Shown: positions 51,421 to 59,646 of the stretch, piece by piece
Position numbering within the stretch: the first letter of the stretch is position 1
Layout: each line of letters begins with the position of its first letter
Source: DASRDB01 sp035652815
Lineage (GTDB): Bacteria; Chloroflexota; Ktedonobacteria; Ktedonobacterales; Ktedonobacteraceae
Length of the DNA stretch: 64,000 nt
NCBI GenBank assembly: GCA_035652815.1
Contig: DASRDB010000003.1
Span: 682,001-746,000 of the forward strand
Reading direction: 5' to 3'
Notes under the pieces: generated by a model
What the model saw: the letters and a program-made list of their open reading frames with translations, nothing else
Database searches by the model: none
What the model was told of the DNA's origin: nothing
Position numbers and translations under genes: made by a program

Positions 51421-51513
51421 CTGTATTATTCATCCTTTCTTATCGCATTAACTTTCCGCCTCAATATGAACAAAACTATAACAGAAATCTTCTTTTTGGG
51501 AAGATAGCAAATA

Positions 51514-51549
51514 TGCTATAGTATTCAACTATAGAAAAATGCTATAGCA
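51514..51549 (+). promoter_or_regulatory. TGCTATAG repeat cluster upstream of the HTH pseudogene
   Basis: TGCTATAG (51514-51521), CTATAG (51529-51534) and the perfect palindrome TGCTATAGCA (51540-51549) lie just before AAGGAG and ATG 51558. TATAGT in the first copy could be the -10. The same GCTATAGTA is the -10 of the XRE gene at 152. Confidence 0.5.
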
Positions 51550-51557
51550 AAGGAGAG

Positions 51558-51803
51558 ATGATACCTGGCAGAGAGAAGAATTTGCCGTACAAAAAGGCTT
51601 TAATCAATCGACCTTATCGCGCGCTGCAAATGTCCCAATAGACACAATACGGCGCATATGGAGAAACCCTTACCATGAGGTAAGGCTCTCGGCGTTGAAT
51701 AAAATCGCTGCTGCTTTTAGGTGTGCCAGCTACTGATTTGTTTGAGAATATCCCTGACAGTAGGGATGGAAGCCACCCGCAAGGGGATGGTTCTACCATA
51801 TAA
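51558..51803 (+). pseudogene. broken XRE/Cro-type HTH regulator, two frameshifts
   Basis: After ATG 51558 (AAGGAG just upstream) the frame stays correct for two codons, then one base is missing near 51565; the next frame gives WQREEFAVQKGFNQSTLSR, AANVPIDTIRRIWRN and RLSALNKIAAA, an HTH. Near 51716, in a TTTT run, one extra base returns to the first frame: LGVPATDLFENIPDS. The indels compensate. Repair of both would give an 81-residue product whose end, after 51768, is encoded by the family C repeat. Either it is a decayed gene, or sequencing errors made two small shifts. Confidence 0.65.
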
Positions 51804-51840
51804 ATTGGCTTGTAGAGCCATCCCCTTGCGGGTGGCTTCC
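51768..51840. repeat. family C hairpin repeat
   Basis: GGAAGCCACCCGCAAGGGGA and TCCCCTTGCGGGTGGCTTCC form the stem. It overlaps the end of the HTH pseudogene and lies ten bases before the stop of the HAD gene (minus strand). Confidence 0.85.
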
Positions 51841-51849
51841 AGGTTTTCT

Positions 51850-52518
51850 TTAACGTACCAACCTCTCCACCAACTCCACTAAATTCCCCACCACCATCTC
51901 CGGCATCTCCCCAAGCGTATCAAAAAGCCCGCCCGACCTGTTCACCCACGTCGCCTGCATACCCGCCGACATGGCTCCAATCACATCAAAAGGATTCGAG
52001 GAGATCAATCGCACCTCCTCCGGTTTGCGGCCCAACCGTTCAGCCAGGTGTAAATACACTTTCGGCGCAGGTTTATACGTCTTCACTTCATCGACGCTAA
52101 CAAAACCGCTCACATACGCATACAAATTTGCCGTCTGCATAATGGCCTTCAGCATCGCCGGGCTGCCATTAGAAAACACGACCATCAAGAAACGAGCATC
52201 CTTCAGGCGTTGCAGTCCTGGCTCAACGTCGGGAAAACGCTCAAGATCATTATACTGCTGCATAAGCGCGTCTTTTTGTTGCGCGTCAAGCATCTTTCCC
52301 ACTGCCAGCAGCGCATAGTCAAGGGCTTTGCGCGTCACCTGCTCGAAGTCTTCATAACGCTCCATCGCCGTCAAGCGAAATGTGTACTCAAGCTGCTTCT
52401 GTCGCCAGATTTCCGCTATGCGCTGCGCGTCGGAAGGCAAATAATGCTCCAGGTGCTTCCAGATACGAATAGGGTCAACCAGCGTGCCGTAGAGATCAAA
52501 TGCCAGGGATTCTGTCAT
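51850..52518 (-). CDS. HAD-family hydrolase (haloacid dehalogenase type II-like)
   Basis: 222 residues from ATG 52518 (AAAGGA eight bases upstream). Nucleophile Asp8 in FDLYGTLVD, motif II VVFSNGSP, Lys in KTYKPAPKVY, and motif III-IV SSNPFDVIGAMSAGM. The pattern of the last motif and the large cap helix set match type II 2-haloacid dehalogenases; other HAD phosphatase roles are possible. It is divergent from the TetR gene. Confidence 0.85.
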   Translation of the reverse strand: MTESLAFDLYGTLVDPIRIWKHLEHYLPSDAQRIAEIWRQKQLEYTFRLTAMERYEDFEQVTRKALDYALLAVGKMLDAQQKDALMQQYNDLERFPDVEPGLQRLKDARFLMVVFSNGSPAMLKAIMQTANLYAYVSGFVSVDEVKTYKPAPKVYLHLAERLGRKPEEVRLISSNPFDVIGAMSAGMQATWVNRSGGLFDTLGEMPEMVVGNLVELVERLVR

Positions 52519-52581
52519 GGATTTTTCCTTTCCGACTCTCAAGGCCCTTGACTTTACCGCTACAATTATGCTATCAATTAC

Positions 52582-52601
52582 TAGACTGACCAGTCAGTCT
52601 A
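52582..52601. promoter_or_regulatory. TetR-type operator upstream of the TetR gene
   Basis: TAGACTGAC and GTCAGTCTA flank two central bases (CA), a perfect 9-base inverted repeat typical of TetR-family operators. It starts 27 bases before the regulator start, between divergent HAD and TetR genes, so it may control both the TetR-MMPL unit and the HAD gene. TTGACT at 52548 is a possible -35. Confidence 0.75.
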
Positions 52602-52627
52602 TTTTCCAAAGGGTAGTGAAAAAAGAT

Positions 52628-53230
52628 ATGTCGCGTCGTCCAGATGTAAGTGTAACACGGCGCAACCAGATATTGGACGCTGCTCTACGAGTATTTGCGA
52701 GATCAGGATTCCACGAAGCGCGCATGGACGATATCGTGCAGGAAGCGGGGCTGAGCAAGGGCGCACTTTACTGGTACTTTAAAAGCAAGGAAGACATCAT
52801 CACTGCTATCTCGCAACGGCTCTTCACGACGGATATCGAGCAACTGCAAGGATTGTTGCAGGCGGAAGGAAGCGTCAGTGAGAGGCTTCTGCAACTGATG
52901 CGTGACCGCATTGCAGGCCTGCAAAGCATGTCCAGCGTCATTTCAATTCTATTTGAGTTCTACGCCGCCGCACTGCACCAGGAGAATGTGCGCCAGTTCA
53001 TTCAACGCTATTTTCAGGATTTTCATGAAATGCTTGTCGCGCTCATCCAGCAGGGCATCGACCGGGGAGAGTTCCGGCAGGTGAACGCGGTTGAGACCGC
53101 AATAGCCCTCGACTCAATGTTTGAGGGGCTGGTTATGCGCTGGCTGATCGAGCCAGACGCCGTACAGTGGGACACATTGGGCGACAGCGCCATACGCATC
53201 TTTCTTGAAGGTTTGAAAATTCGCGCGTAA
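52628..53230 (+). CDS. TetR/AcrR family repressor
   Basis: 200 residues from ATG 52628. The N-terminal HTH (RRNQILDAALRVFARSGFHEARMDDIVQEAGLSKGALYWYFKSKEDI, in outline) is the TetR signature; the C-terminal helices bind a ligand. It is followed by the MMPL gene after 20 bases, so it most likely represses that transporter in response to its substrate. Operator candidate at 52582-52601. Confidence 0.92.
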   Translation: MSRRPDVSVTRRNQILDAALRVFARSGFHEARMDDIVQEAGLSKGALYWYFKSKEDIITAISQRLFTTDIEQLQGLLQAEGSVSERLLQLMRDRIAGLQSMSSVISILFEFYAAALHQENVRQFIQRYFQDFHEMLVALIQQGIDRGEFRQVNAVETAIALDSMFEGLVMRWLIEPDAVQWDTLGDSAIRIFLEGLKIRA

Positions 53231-53250
53231 GCAAAAGGATAAGGTTTTTT

Positions 53251-55593
53251 ATGCAAGTTCGAGAACGGTCAAAGCAGCCATCACCGGGCGCTATCCCAGA
53301 ACAACATGCGCTGGAGTCGCATGGATTATATCGCCTGGGGCTGAACTATGGCCGCCAGGTCTATCGTTTCCGCTGGTTTATTCTCGCGTTCTGGATCATC
53401 ATAGTTGCCGTTAGTATCCCTTTCACGGGCAAAATCGGCTCCGTACTGCATGGCGGCAGTTATTCGTCCCGCGAGAGCGATTCGCAAAAAGTCAGTGATA
53501 TACTCACCAACCAGCTTCACCAGCCGCAGGCGGAGTTGCTGGTCGTTTTCCAGTCCGAACGTACTCTGGTAAGTGATCCGGCCTATCAACGAGAAGTTGC
53601 CAACTTTATCAGCGAGGTTCGTACCTTTCCCCATGTCATCGATGTAAGCCAGGGCGGCACAGGTAACGATGGCAAAACTACTTATATTTCGATCAGTTTC
53701 GACCAGAGTTCTGGCAAGGTAGAAGACCAGCTTTCCGACTTCCGTAAACTCCTGCCATCCGGGAACGAGGCACAACCCGCCCGCGTCTATCTCTCAGGCG
53801 GCCCGGTCATCAATACCGCATTTACCACTCAGACGCAGCATGACGTGGAGACCGCTGAAATCGCTGCGCTGCCCATCGCGCTCATCATCCTGTTGATCGT
53901 CTTTGGCACGCTGGTTGCCGCTATTATGCCTATCTTGCTAGCAATGGTTGCCGTACCCGTTGCCCTGGCGATCATCTACGCCATCGCGCTGCATACATCG
54001 ATGAGCGTCTTTGTGCTGAATATCGCTTCGATTATCGGCCTGGGCATCTCGATTGACTACAGCCTCTTCATGATTCGCCGCTTCCGCGATGAGCTGGCTG
54101 ACGGGCAGCCGCTTCCCGACGCCATCGGCTGGACCATCGCCACCTCGGGCGAGGCTATCCTCTTCAGTGGCCTGATCGTCATTATTGGCTTCTGTGGCCT
54201 GCTCCTGATGGGCATTGAGATGATGACTTCGATGGGCATCGGTGGTGCTGCCGTTGTCTCGGTCGCGGTACTGGGCGCGCTTACCCTGCTGCCCGCGCTG
54301 CTCGGCATACTTGGCCCGCGCATCAACGCTCTGCGCATCCCGTTCTTCAGCCGTTTCACAACCAACATCCATTCCGCGAAACATGGCAAGCAGCGCACCA
54401 GCTTCTGGCAGACCTGGGCGCAGGGAGTGATGCGCCGCCCGGTACTGATTATCGTACTGGTCACGCTGATCCTGGTTGGTCTCGGCTGGCCCATCTTCTC
54501 ACTCTCCATTGGATCAGGCAGTGTATCCGAGTTGCCAACTACCTCAGAGGCCCGTCAAGGTATCGACATTCTCAACGCGCAATTCCCCAATACGAAGCAA
54601 AGCCCCGTCCTGATCGTCGTCCAGACAACGGATGGCTCAAGCATGCTCACCTCGGACAATTTAGCTAAGCTGAATAACCTCTCGCTCTGGCTGGCAAAGC
54701 AGCCCCACGTCACCGGCGTGGTCAGCCTGACCCAATTGCCATCCTCTCCCGGCGCACCTGCCTTGAGCGAGCAACAACTGGCCATGCTCTACAGCACAGG
54801 CGCGTACATAAAAAATCCCGCCCTCGTCCATCTCGTCGCCTCGACAACTAACGGCAACACCACCCTGATTACCGTCAAAACCGATGCAAAGGTTGATAGC
54901 AACGAGGGCAGAGCGCTGATAGACAACCTGCGCGCCGGAGACAAAGCAGCCGCGCAGGGCTTAACTGTGCTGGTCGGCGGCGAGCAAGCTTCGAGTCTGG
55001 ATTTCAACCGCTATCTGTACGGCAACTTCCCGCGTGCCGTTATCTTCATCCTGGTCGCCACCTACCTGCTGCTCTTGCTGATGTTCCGTTCGCTGTTCCT
55101 ACCCCTCAAGGCCATTCTGATGAATGTGCTGTCCGTCGCGGCCTGCTATGGCGTGCTGGTCTTCATCTTCCAGTGGGGCTATCTCAGCAACATTCTAAAT
55201 TTCACAGCAAGCGGCTTCCTGGATAGCGTTATCCCCATCCTGCTGTTCTGCATCCTCTTCGGCCTCTCAATGGACTACGAGGTCTTCCTGCTCAGCCGCA
55301 TACGCGAGGAGTGGCTGAGTACTCACAACAACCGTCAAGCGGTCGCGACCGGCCTGGAGAAAACCGGCGGCGTCATCACCAACGCAGCCCTGCTCTTCAT
55401 CATCGTCGCGGGCGCGTTCACCTTCACCTCCATCGTCGTCACCAAAGAAATGGGCTTCGGTATGGCAATCGCGGTGTTGATAGACTCCTCCATCATCCGC
55501 ATTCTGCTGGTGCCCGCTACCATGCGCCTGCTAGGCCGCTGGAACTGGTGGCTCCCTGGGAGACCTTTGCCACCGAAGCAAGAGGGGGCGTAA
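53251..55593 (+). CDS. MMPL-family RND transporter
   Basis: 780 residues with about 12 membrane segments in two halves. The charged helix motifs are present in both halves: GLGISIDYSLFMIRRFRDEL and FGLSMDYEVFLLSRIREEW, where Asp and Tyr relay protons. The extracytoplasmic loops hold the substrate-binding domains. Members export lipids, siderophores or drugs using the proton gradient; substrate here unknown. It shares a unit with the TetR gene and ends in the terminator at 55598. Confidence 0.92.
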   Translation: MQVRERSKQPSPGAIPEQHALESHGLYRLGLNYGRQVYRFRWFILAFWIIIVAVSIPFTGKIGSVLHGGSYSSRESDSQKVSDILTNQLHQPQAELLVVFQSERTLVSDPAYQREVANFISEVRTFPHVIDVSQGGTGNDGKTTYISISFDQSSGKVEDQLSDFRKLLPSGNEAQPARVYLSGGPVINTAFTTQTQHDVETAEIAALPIALIILLIVFGTLVAAIMPILLAMVAVPVALAIIYAIALHTSMSVFVLNIASIIGLGISIDYSLFMIRRFRDELADGQPLPDAIGWTIATSGEAILFSGLIVIIGFCGLLLMGIEMMTSMGIGGAAVVSVAVLGALTLLPALLGILGPRINALRIPFFSRFTTNIHSAKHGKQRTSFWQTWAQGVMRRPVLIIVLVTLILVGLGWPIFSLSIGSGSVSELPTTSEARQGIDILNAQFPNTKQSPVLIVVQTTDGSSMLTSDNLAKLNNLSLWLAKQPHVTGVVSLTQLPSSPGAPALSEQQLAMLYSTGAYIKNPALVHLVASTTNGNTTLITVKTDAKVDSNEGRALIDNLRAGDKAAAQGLTVLVGGEQASSLDFNRYLYGNFPRAVIFILVATYLLLLLMFRSLFLPLKAILMNVLSVAACYGVLVFIFQWGYLSNILNFTASGFLDSVIPILLFCILFGLSMDYEVFLLSRIREEWLSTHNNRQAVATGLEKTGGVITNAALLFIIVAGAFTFTSIVVTKEMGFGMAIAVLIDSSIIRILLVPATMRLLGRWNWWLPGRPLPPKQEGA

Positions 55594-55597
55594 AAAG

Positions 55598-55643
55598 CAC
55601 AACAAAAAAGGACGAGGTGTTTGCCTCGTCCTTTTTTGTTGTG
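55598..55643. terminator. two-way terminator between MMPL and GrpB-like genes
   Basis: CACAACAAAAAAGGACGAGG and CCTCGTCCTTTTTTGTTGTG are perfect 20-base arms around a 6-base loop. The stem gives a T run on both strands, so it can stop both convergent genes. Confidence 0.92.
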
Positions 55644-55646
55644 TTG

Positions 55647-56222
55647 TCATAGATCCGACGGCCCTATTTGCCAGCCAGTGAGCCGCTCCCATTCTTCTGC
55701 CGCACCGATCACAATGTCGCATAGCGGGTCTTTGATGTCGTAATAAAACTCCACGTCATCCTGATGCCGTTGGGATAGACGCGATTTGATCTGGGCATAG
55801 GCCGCGCTCGCAATTGGATGGGCGCGCAAGTAGTCGCGAAAGAGGATTGGATAGCGTTGGTTGGGCCGTCCCATTGCGCGAATATGCAGGTGCATAGGGC
55901 GTAAGTCTGGCGGTTGGCGAAAATAGCGTTTCTCCCAATCCTTCTCAGGCCCCGCATAGAGAGGCGGTACATGATCCTGGGTAATATGTGGAACTATAGT
56001 ATAGCCAAGCGACTCCAACGCAGCCTCTAATTGAGGAGTGCAGGTAAAATCCTTGACCGTCACCTGCACATCGATAATATCTTTCGCGGCCAATCCCGGC
56101 ACAGAGGTTGATCCAATGTGATCGATACGCAACGCCAGTTCTCCTAAAACAGTGCGGAGTGGTCGCGCAACTTCAACGAAAGCTTCGGGCCAACTAGAAT
56201 CGTATGGGACAATAGTTATCAA
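55647..56222 (-). CDS. GrpB-family (UPF0157) protein
   Basis: 191 residues from TTG 56222, with AGGAGG six bases upstream. The pattern DHIGSTSVPGLAAKDIIDVQV with early Tyr/Pro/Trp residues matches the GrpB family, which has a nucleotidyltransferase-like fold and is tied to small-molecule or dephospho-CoA chemistry in some fusions. Function remains unclear. Gene ends four bases from the two-way terminator. Confidence 0.85.
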   Translation of the reverse strand: MITIVPYDSSWPEAFVEVARPLRTVLGELALRIDHIGSTSVPGLAAKDIIDVQVTVKDFTCTPQLEAALESLGYTIVPHITQDHVPPLYAGPEKDWEKRYFRQPPDLRPMHLHIRAMGRPNQRYPILFRDYLRAHPIASAAYAQIKSRLSQRHQDDVEFYYDIKDPLCDIVIGAAEEWERLTGWQIGPSDL

Positions 56223-56409
56223 AACAAGCCTCCTGTTCGGAAATGTTTAGCATCCTGGTTATAATAACGCTTATGAAACATTCAAACAAGCAAAGGGCTA
56301 TTGAAACAAACTTTTATCGTTCTAAGATGTAGGACATCCAACAAGAAGATGAGAAGATATAGGCGGCCACAAAAACAATAATTTACTACATTAGTCTGTC
56401 AAAAACTGC

Positions 56410-56439
56410 TTGTATTCATAACACGATTTCCAGTATAAT
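56410..56439 (+). promoter_or_regulatory. promoter of the first Pro/Gln-tailed membrane protein
   Basis: TTGTAT (56410-56415) and TATAAT (56434-56439) are 18 bases apart. Transcription starts near 56446, giving a leader of about 80 bases. The rest of 56223-56409 holds no visible gene. Confidence 0.72.
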
Positions 56440-56527
56440 GAAAACCTCTTGTTCATTTACTCGCCTGCGGGTAAACAGATTGCATGAAATCACTATATGT
56501 ATGTCCAGAAAGAGAGAAATAAGGCTT

Positions 56528-57289
56528 ATGGACAGACTCAAGCAGCCGCAGAACCGGGGATACTTTATAGCCAGTATTGGAGCGCTGGTGGCACTACTAG
56601 CCATTCTCCTGCTTCCTTTCGCCACTATTACCTTAAGTAGTAGCACAACAAATGGCCCATCAGAGTATGTAGCAATTACCATGAATACTACTGCATTGTC
56701 CGGTTCATTAAATCAGACAACGTTCTCTTTCTTTCATCTCCCCTTAAACCAGGGAATGCTCTGGCTGTTGCCTATCCTGGCGCTTGTAGCATTAGTGCTG
56801 ATCGGGCTTGTCCTTTTTAGAAGCCTTCCTTTCGGAAAAGGGATCAACGCGCCCGCCGAAAATCAACGGCGCTGGGGAAACTATGCGCTCATTGCAGTGG
56901 CCTCGCTGGGGGTGTTAATTGAGATTCTGGTATTTTCTGGCTTGAACAGTCAGATACAGACAGCTATTAGTAGTGCAGGCTCCAGCACGAACCCTACCAC
57001 CGTCAGTACAGGCCCTCATATCGGCTTCTGGCTCTACCTGCTCGGTATGGCCGCCGTAGCCGGTGGCATTATTCTGCTGCTGGCTCAGGCAAATAAACAA
57101 ACGCAGGCTGTTCCACCATATACGCATTGGTCGCCGCCTTCTAACTCTTACTATCCGCCATACACCACCGGTTCTCAACAGGCCTGGCCTCAGCCATCTC
57201 AACCGGCACAGTCACCTCCCTATTCTCCCCAGCAGTGGCCTCCGGCAAGCAATCCACAACAGCCGCCGTATCCACCGACTGGACAATAA
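56528..57289 (+). CDS. four-helix membrane protein with Pro/Gln-rich tail (copy 1)
   Basis: 253 residues from ATG 56528. Four hydrophobic segments (for example GYFIASIGALVALLAILLLP and LLGMAAVAGGIILLLAQ) are followed by a cytoplasmic tail rich in Pro, Gln, Trp and Tyr (QPSQPAQSPPYSPQQWPP). No family is recognised. The downstream gene is its paralogue. Such tails often bind partner proteins; role is open. The start choice rests on AAGG near the ATG. Confidence 0.7.
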   Translation: MDRLKQPQNRGYFIASIGALVALLAILLLPFATITLSSSTTNGPSEYVAITMNTTALSGSLNQTTFSFFHLPLNQGMLWLLPILALVALVLIGLVLFRSLPFGKGINAPAENQRRWGNYALIAVASLGVLIEILVFSGLNSQIQTAISSAGSSTNPTTVSTGPHIGFWLYLLGMAAVAGGIILLLAQANKQTQAVPPYTHWSPPSNSYYPPYTTGSQQAWPQPSQPAQSPPYSPQQWPPASNPQQPPYPPTGQ

Positions 57290-57360
57290 AAGTTGCGCGC
57301 CTTTGAAAAGGTATGGAATAATCAGGAATTGTCACTAGCTAAAGAAAGGCCAGGTTCGGA

Positions 57361-58125
57361 GTGAAGACACCAGAATCAATACAAAAGAACGGCTACCTGA
57401 TCGCTCTAGGGGGGGCTGTTATCGCCCTGATCGGTTTTCTCTTCTTGCCCTATATAAACATGGGATCAACGCAGTCAACTTCGACACCCCCTGTCACCTT
57501 CTCGGCCATTCAGGCAGCAGCCATTGAAGGCTTTATCTGGCTTGAGGCGCTGCTCACGCTTGGCATATTGGTCGTGGCGCTGCTTCTGGCATTCAGCCAG
57601 AATCCATTTGATATGAGCCAGGTTGCTCGCGATAAGCAGGCGCAACGGGGCGCGTACACCATTATTGGCGTAAGCGCACTCTGCTTAATCCTTCAATACA
57701 TACTCATGACCAGACTTCCAGGCCAATTAGTAGGCATGTTCAGTACCAATGTCCCTGGCTTCCTGAATGGATCAAGCACTTTTACCAACACTGTCTCAAT
57801 GAGTTACAACGTTGGCTCCTGGTTCTACCTGGTTGGTATGCTTGTTGCAATCGGCGGCACCATCTATGCCTTACAAGCAAAAGGCTCCGCTATCCAGGGG
57901 CAATACTCATCCCCTTATATGCCGCCAGTAAATCCGCAGGCACCCTGGTCTTCCCCTACGCCCGACTACCAGCAAAACTGGCAGCAGCCCGCCCAGCCAG
58001 CATGGCCGCCTCAACAACAGGTTCCACCAACACAACAGGCATGGCAGCAACCCGCGCCGCCGACACAATATCCATCACCGCAGCGCACCTGGCCGCCGCA
58101 GCCACCATCTGCGCCCGGACAATAA
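57361..58125 (+). CDS. four-helix membrane protein with Pro/Gln-rich tail (copy 2)
   Basis: 254 residues from GTG 57361. Same plan as the preceding gene: NGYLIALGGAVIALIGFLFLP, further helices, GSWFYLVGMLVAIGGTIYAL, and a tail rich in Pro, Gln and Trp. The two arose by duplication and diverged in the loops. Spacing is 71 bases, so they are likely one transcript. A family B hairpin follows 66 bases after the stop. Confidence 0.7.
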   Translation: MKTPESIQKNGYLIALGGAVIALIGFLFLPYINMGSTQSTSTPPVTFSAIQAAAIEGFIWLEALLTLGILVVALLLAFSQNPFDMSQVARDKQAQRGAYTIIGVSALCLILQYILMTRLPGQLVGMFSTNVPGFLNGSSTFTNTVSMSYNVGSWFYLVGMLVAIGGTIYALQAKGSAIQGQYSSPYMPPVNPQAPWSSPTPDYQQNWQQPAQPAWPPQQQVPPTQQAWQQPAPPTQYPSPQRTWPPQPPSAPGQ

Positions 58126-58191
58126 AGTTCTTGCTTTTCTCGAAAGGTCCGTGCTATACTTCGGCTGTACAGTTAGAAATGATTCGGAATG

Positions 58192-58273
58192 TTGTAGGGA
58201 CGCGGTTGATCGCGTCCTGCCCGATCACCGCACATCAAAGGCCGAGGTAGACGCGATCAATCGCGTCCCTACA
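58192..58273. repeat. family B hairpin repeat
   Basis: TTGTAGGGACGCGGTTGATCG is the left arm; the right arm ends GATCAATCGCGTCCCTACA. The inner bases GGTTGATC differ from the GCTTCATC of other copies, and the partner bases changed with them. Confidence 0.85.
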
Positions 58274-58452
58274 TTTTCGGCATGGATTACGAGATCAGGG
58301 TTTAATAAACATCGGAAAAGACTACGTTATGCGATATCCATTTGTTTCTACCATAATAGTAGAACAGCAGCAGAGCCAGCCCCTCTTCAGGTCTGGCTTG
58401 CTTCGCGTGCCTCGAACTCCCTGATAGCCCTTAGAAGCAGCTTTTAACTAAA

Positions 58453-58485
58453 CGCCAGACCTGGATTGCAGGTCTGGCGTTTTTT
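58453..58485 (+). terminator. intrinsic terminator before the LysE gene
   Basis: CGCCAGACCT (58453-58462) pairs with AGGTCTGGCG (58470-58479), followed by six T. It lies about 330 bases beyond the membrane-protein gene and 30 bases before LysE, so it may act as a terminator-attenuator. An upstream CAGGTCTGGC near 58390 could pair with the left arm and compete. Confidence 0.72.
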
Positions 58486-58514
58486 ATGGTCTCATATAGA
58501 AAAGGAGAACGGTT

Positions 58515-59126
58515 ATGCTTTTCTTCATTCGCGGCTTCATCATCGGCCTTTCCATCGCGGCAGTGGTCGGCCCTATCTGCCTGCTCTGCATTCATCGCAC
58601 CCTGGATAGAGGTTTTCTCTACGGCCTCGTATCCGGTCTGGGTGCGGCAACAGCGGACGCCATCTACGGCAGCATCGCCGCCTTCGGCCTCACGCTCATC
58701 GCGTCCTTCCTGGTAAGTCAAAGCGCCTGGATACACCTGCTCGGCGGCGCGTTTCTCATCTATCTCGGCCTCAAAACCGTTCTCAGCAGACCGGCTGAAA
58801 GCGCTGCGAAGGCCGAAGCCAACAACTACACTGGAGCCTACGCCTCGACCGTCCTGCTCACCCTCACCAACCCTTCGACCATTCTTTCGTTCGCCGCCAT
58901 CTTCGCCGGACTCGGTGTTGGAGCCAGCCGCAACGACATCCTGGCAGCCGTTTTCGCCGTCTGCGGCGTCTTCCTCGGCTCCAGCCTCTGGTGGCTCATA
59001 CTCTCAAGTGGCATCAACCTGCTACGAAGAAAGTTTAACGAACTCTGGCTGCTGTGGGTCAACCGTGCTTCGGGCGGGTGTATTATCATCTTTGGGGTGC
59101 TTGCTCTGGTGAGTCTGCGGGCATAA
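58515..59126 (+). CDS. LysE/RhtB-family amino-acid exporter
   Basis: 203 residues with about six membrane segments. The LysE signature is visible: FIIGLSIAAVVGPICLLCIHRTLDRGFLYGLVSGLGAATADAIYG (in outline) and LLTLTNPSTILSFAAIFAGLG. It exports an amino acid or small metabolite. AAAAGGAG lies upstream of ATG 58515. It converges on the heat-shock operon; a family C hairpin lies between. Confidence 0.88.
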   Translation: MLFFIRGFIIGLSIAAVVGPICLLCIHRTLDRGFLYGLVSGLGAATADAIYGSIAAFGLTLIASFLVSQSAWIHLLGGAFLIYLGLKTVLSRPAESAAKAEANNYTGAYASTVLLTLTNPSTILSFAAIFAGLGVGASRNDILAAVFAVCGVFLGSSLWWLILSSGINLLRRKFNELWLLWVNRASGGCIIIFGVLALVSLRA

Positions 59127-59213
59127 ACAAAGAGGACGCAAGCCAGAATAGCCCGGGGTTATGTCATCTTTTGCGGGGAGAAACGGAAGCCAGAGAGAAA
59201 TGGAAACCACAAA

Positions 59214-59255
59214 GAGAACGGGAAGCCATCCTCTTGCGGGTGGCTTCCCGTTCTC
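59214..59255. repeat. short family C hairpin acting as two-way terminator
   Basis: GAGAACGGGAAGCCA and TGGCTTCCCGTTCTC form a 15-base stem; the core GGAAGCCA is shared with other family C copies but the outer GAGAACG is specific. It lies between the convergent LysE and hspR genes. Confidence 0.75.
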
Positions 59256-59310
59256 TCCATCTCGCGCTTCTCTCTATTTCACGGTTATCCCCATCTCATA
59301 AAATGAATCC

Positions 59311-59628
59311 TTACCGCCCCTTATACTCATCCAACTCCCGCTGCAACTCCTCCAACCGCTCGCACAACCTTAATATCACTTCGGCTCCGGCGAGGTTAAC
59401 GCCGAGGTCGTGGCGCAGGCGGCGAATGCGGCGCAGGCGTTCTACCTCGGCCTCGCTGTAGCGGCGTTCTTCGTCTGCCATGTCCAGACTCTGAATCAGA
59501 CCAAGCGCGTGCAGGCGGCGAATCACCGGTATATCGAAGTGGCTGGCCTGCGCGGTTTCCTCTTCGCTGTAGTAGCGGACGGGTGAACTGCTCTGGATAA
59601 TGATGCGCGTGTAAGATCGTTCGCTCAT
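59311..59628 (-). CDS. hspR: HspR-like MerR-family repressor of the heat-shock operon
   Basis: 105 residues. MerR-type winged helix: DIPVIRRLHALGLIQSLD, then ERRYSEAEVERLRRIRRLRHDLGVNLAGAEVILRLCERL; the segment GVNLAGAEVIL matches HspR. As last gene of grpE-dnaK-cbpA-hspR it should bind with DnaK and repress the operon at normal temperature, as in actinobacteria. It starts 18 bases after the cbpA stop. Confidence 0.85.
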   Translation of the reverse strand: MSERSYTRIIIQSSSPVRYYSEEETAQASHFDIPVIRRLHALGLIQSLDMADEERRYSEAEVERLRRIRRLRHDLGVNLAGAEVILRLCERLEELQRELDEYKGR

Positions 59629-59646
59629 GCTAGCTGCCTCCTCCTG

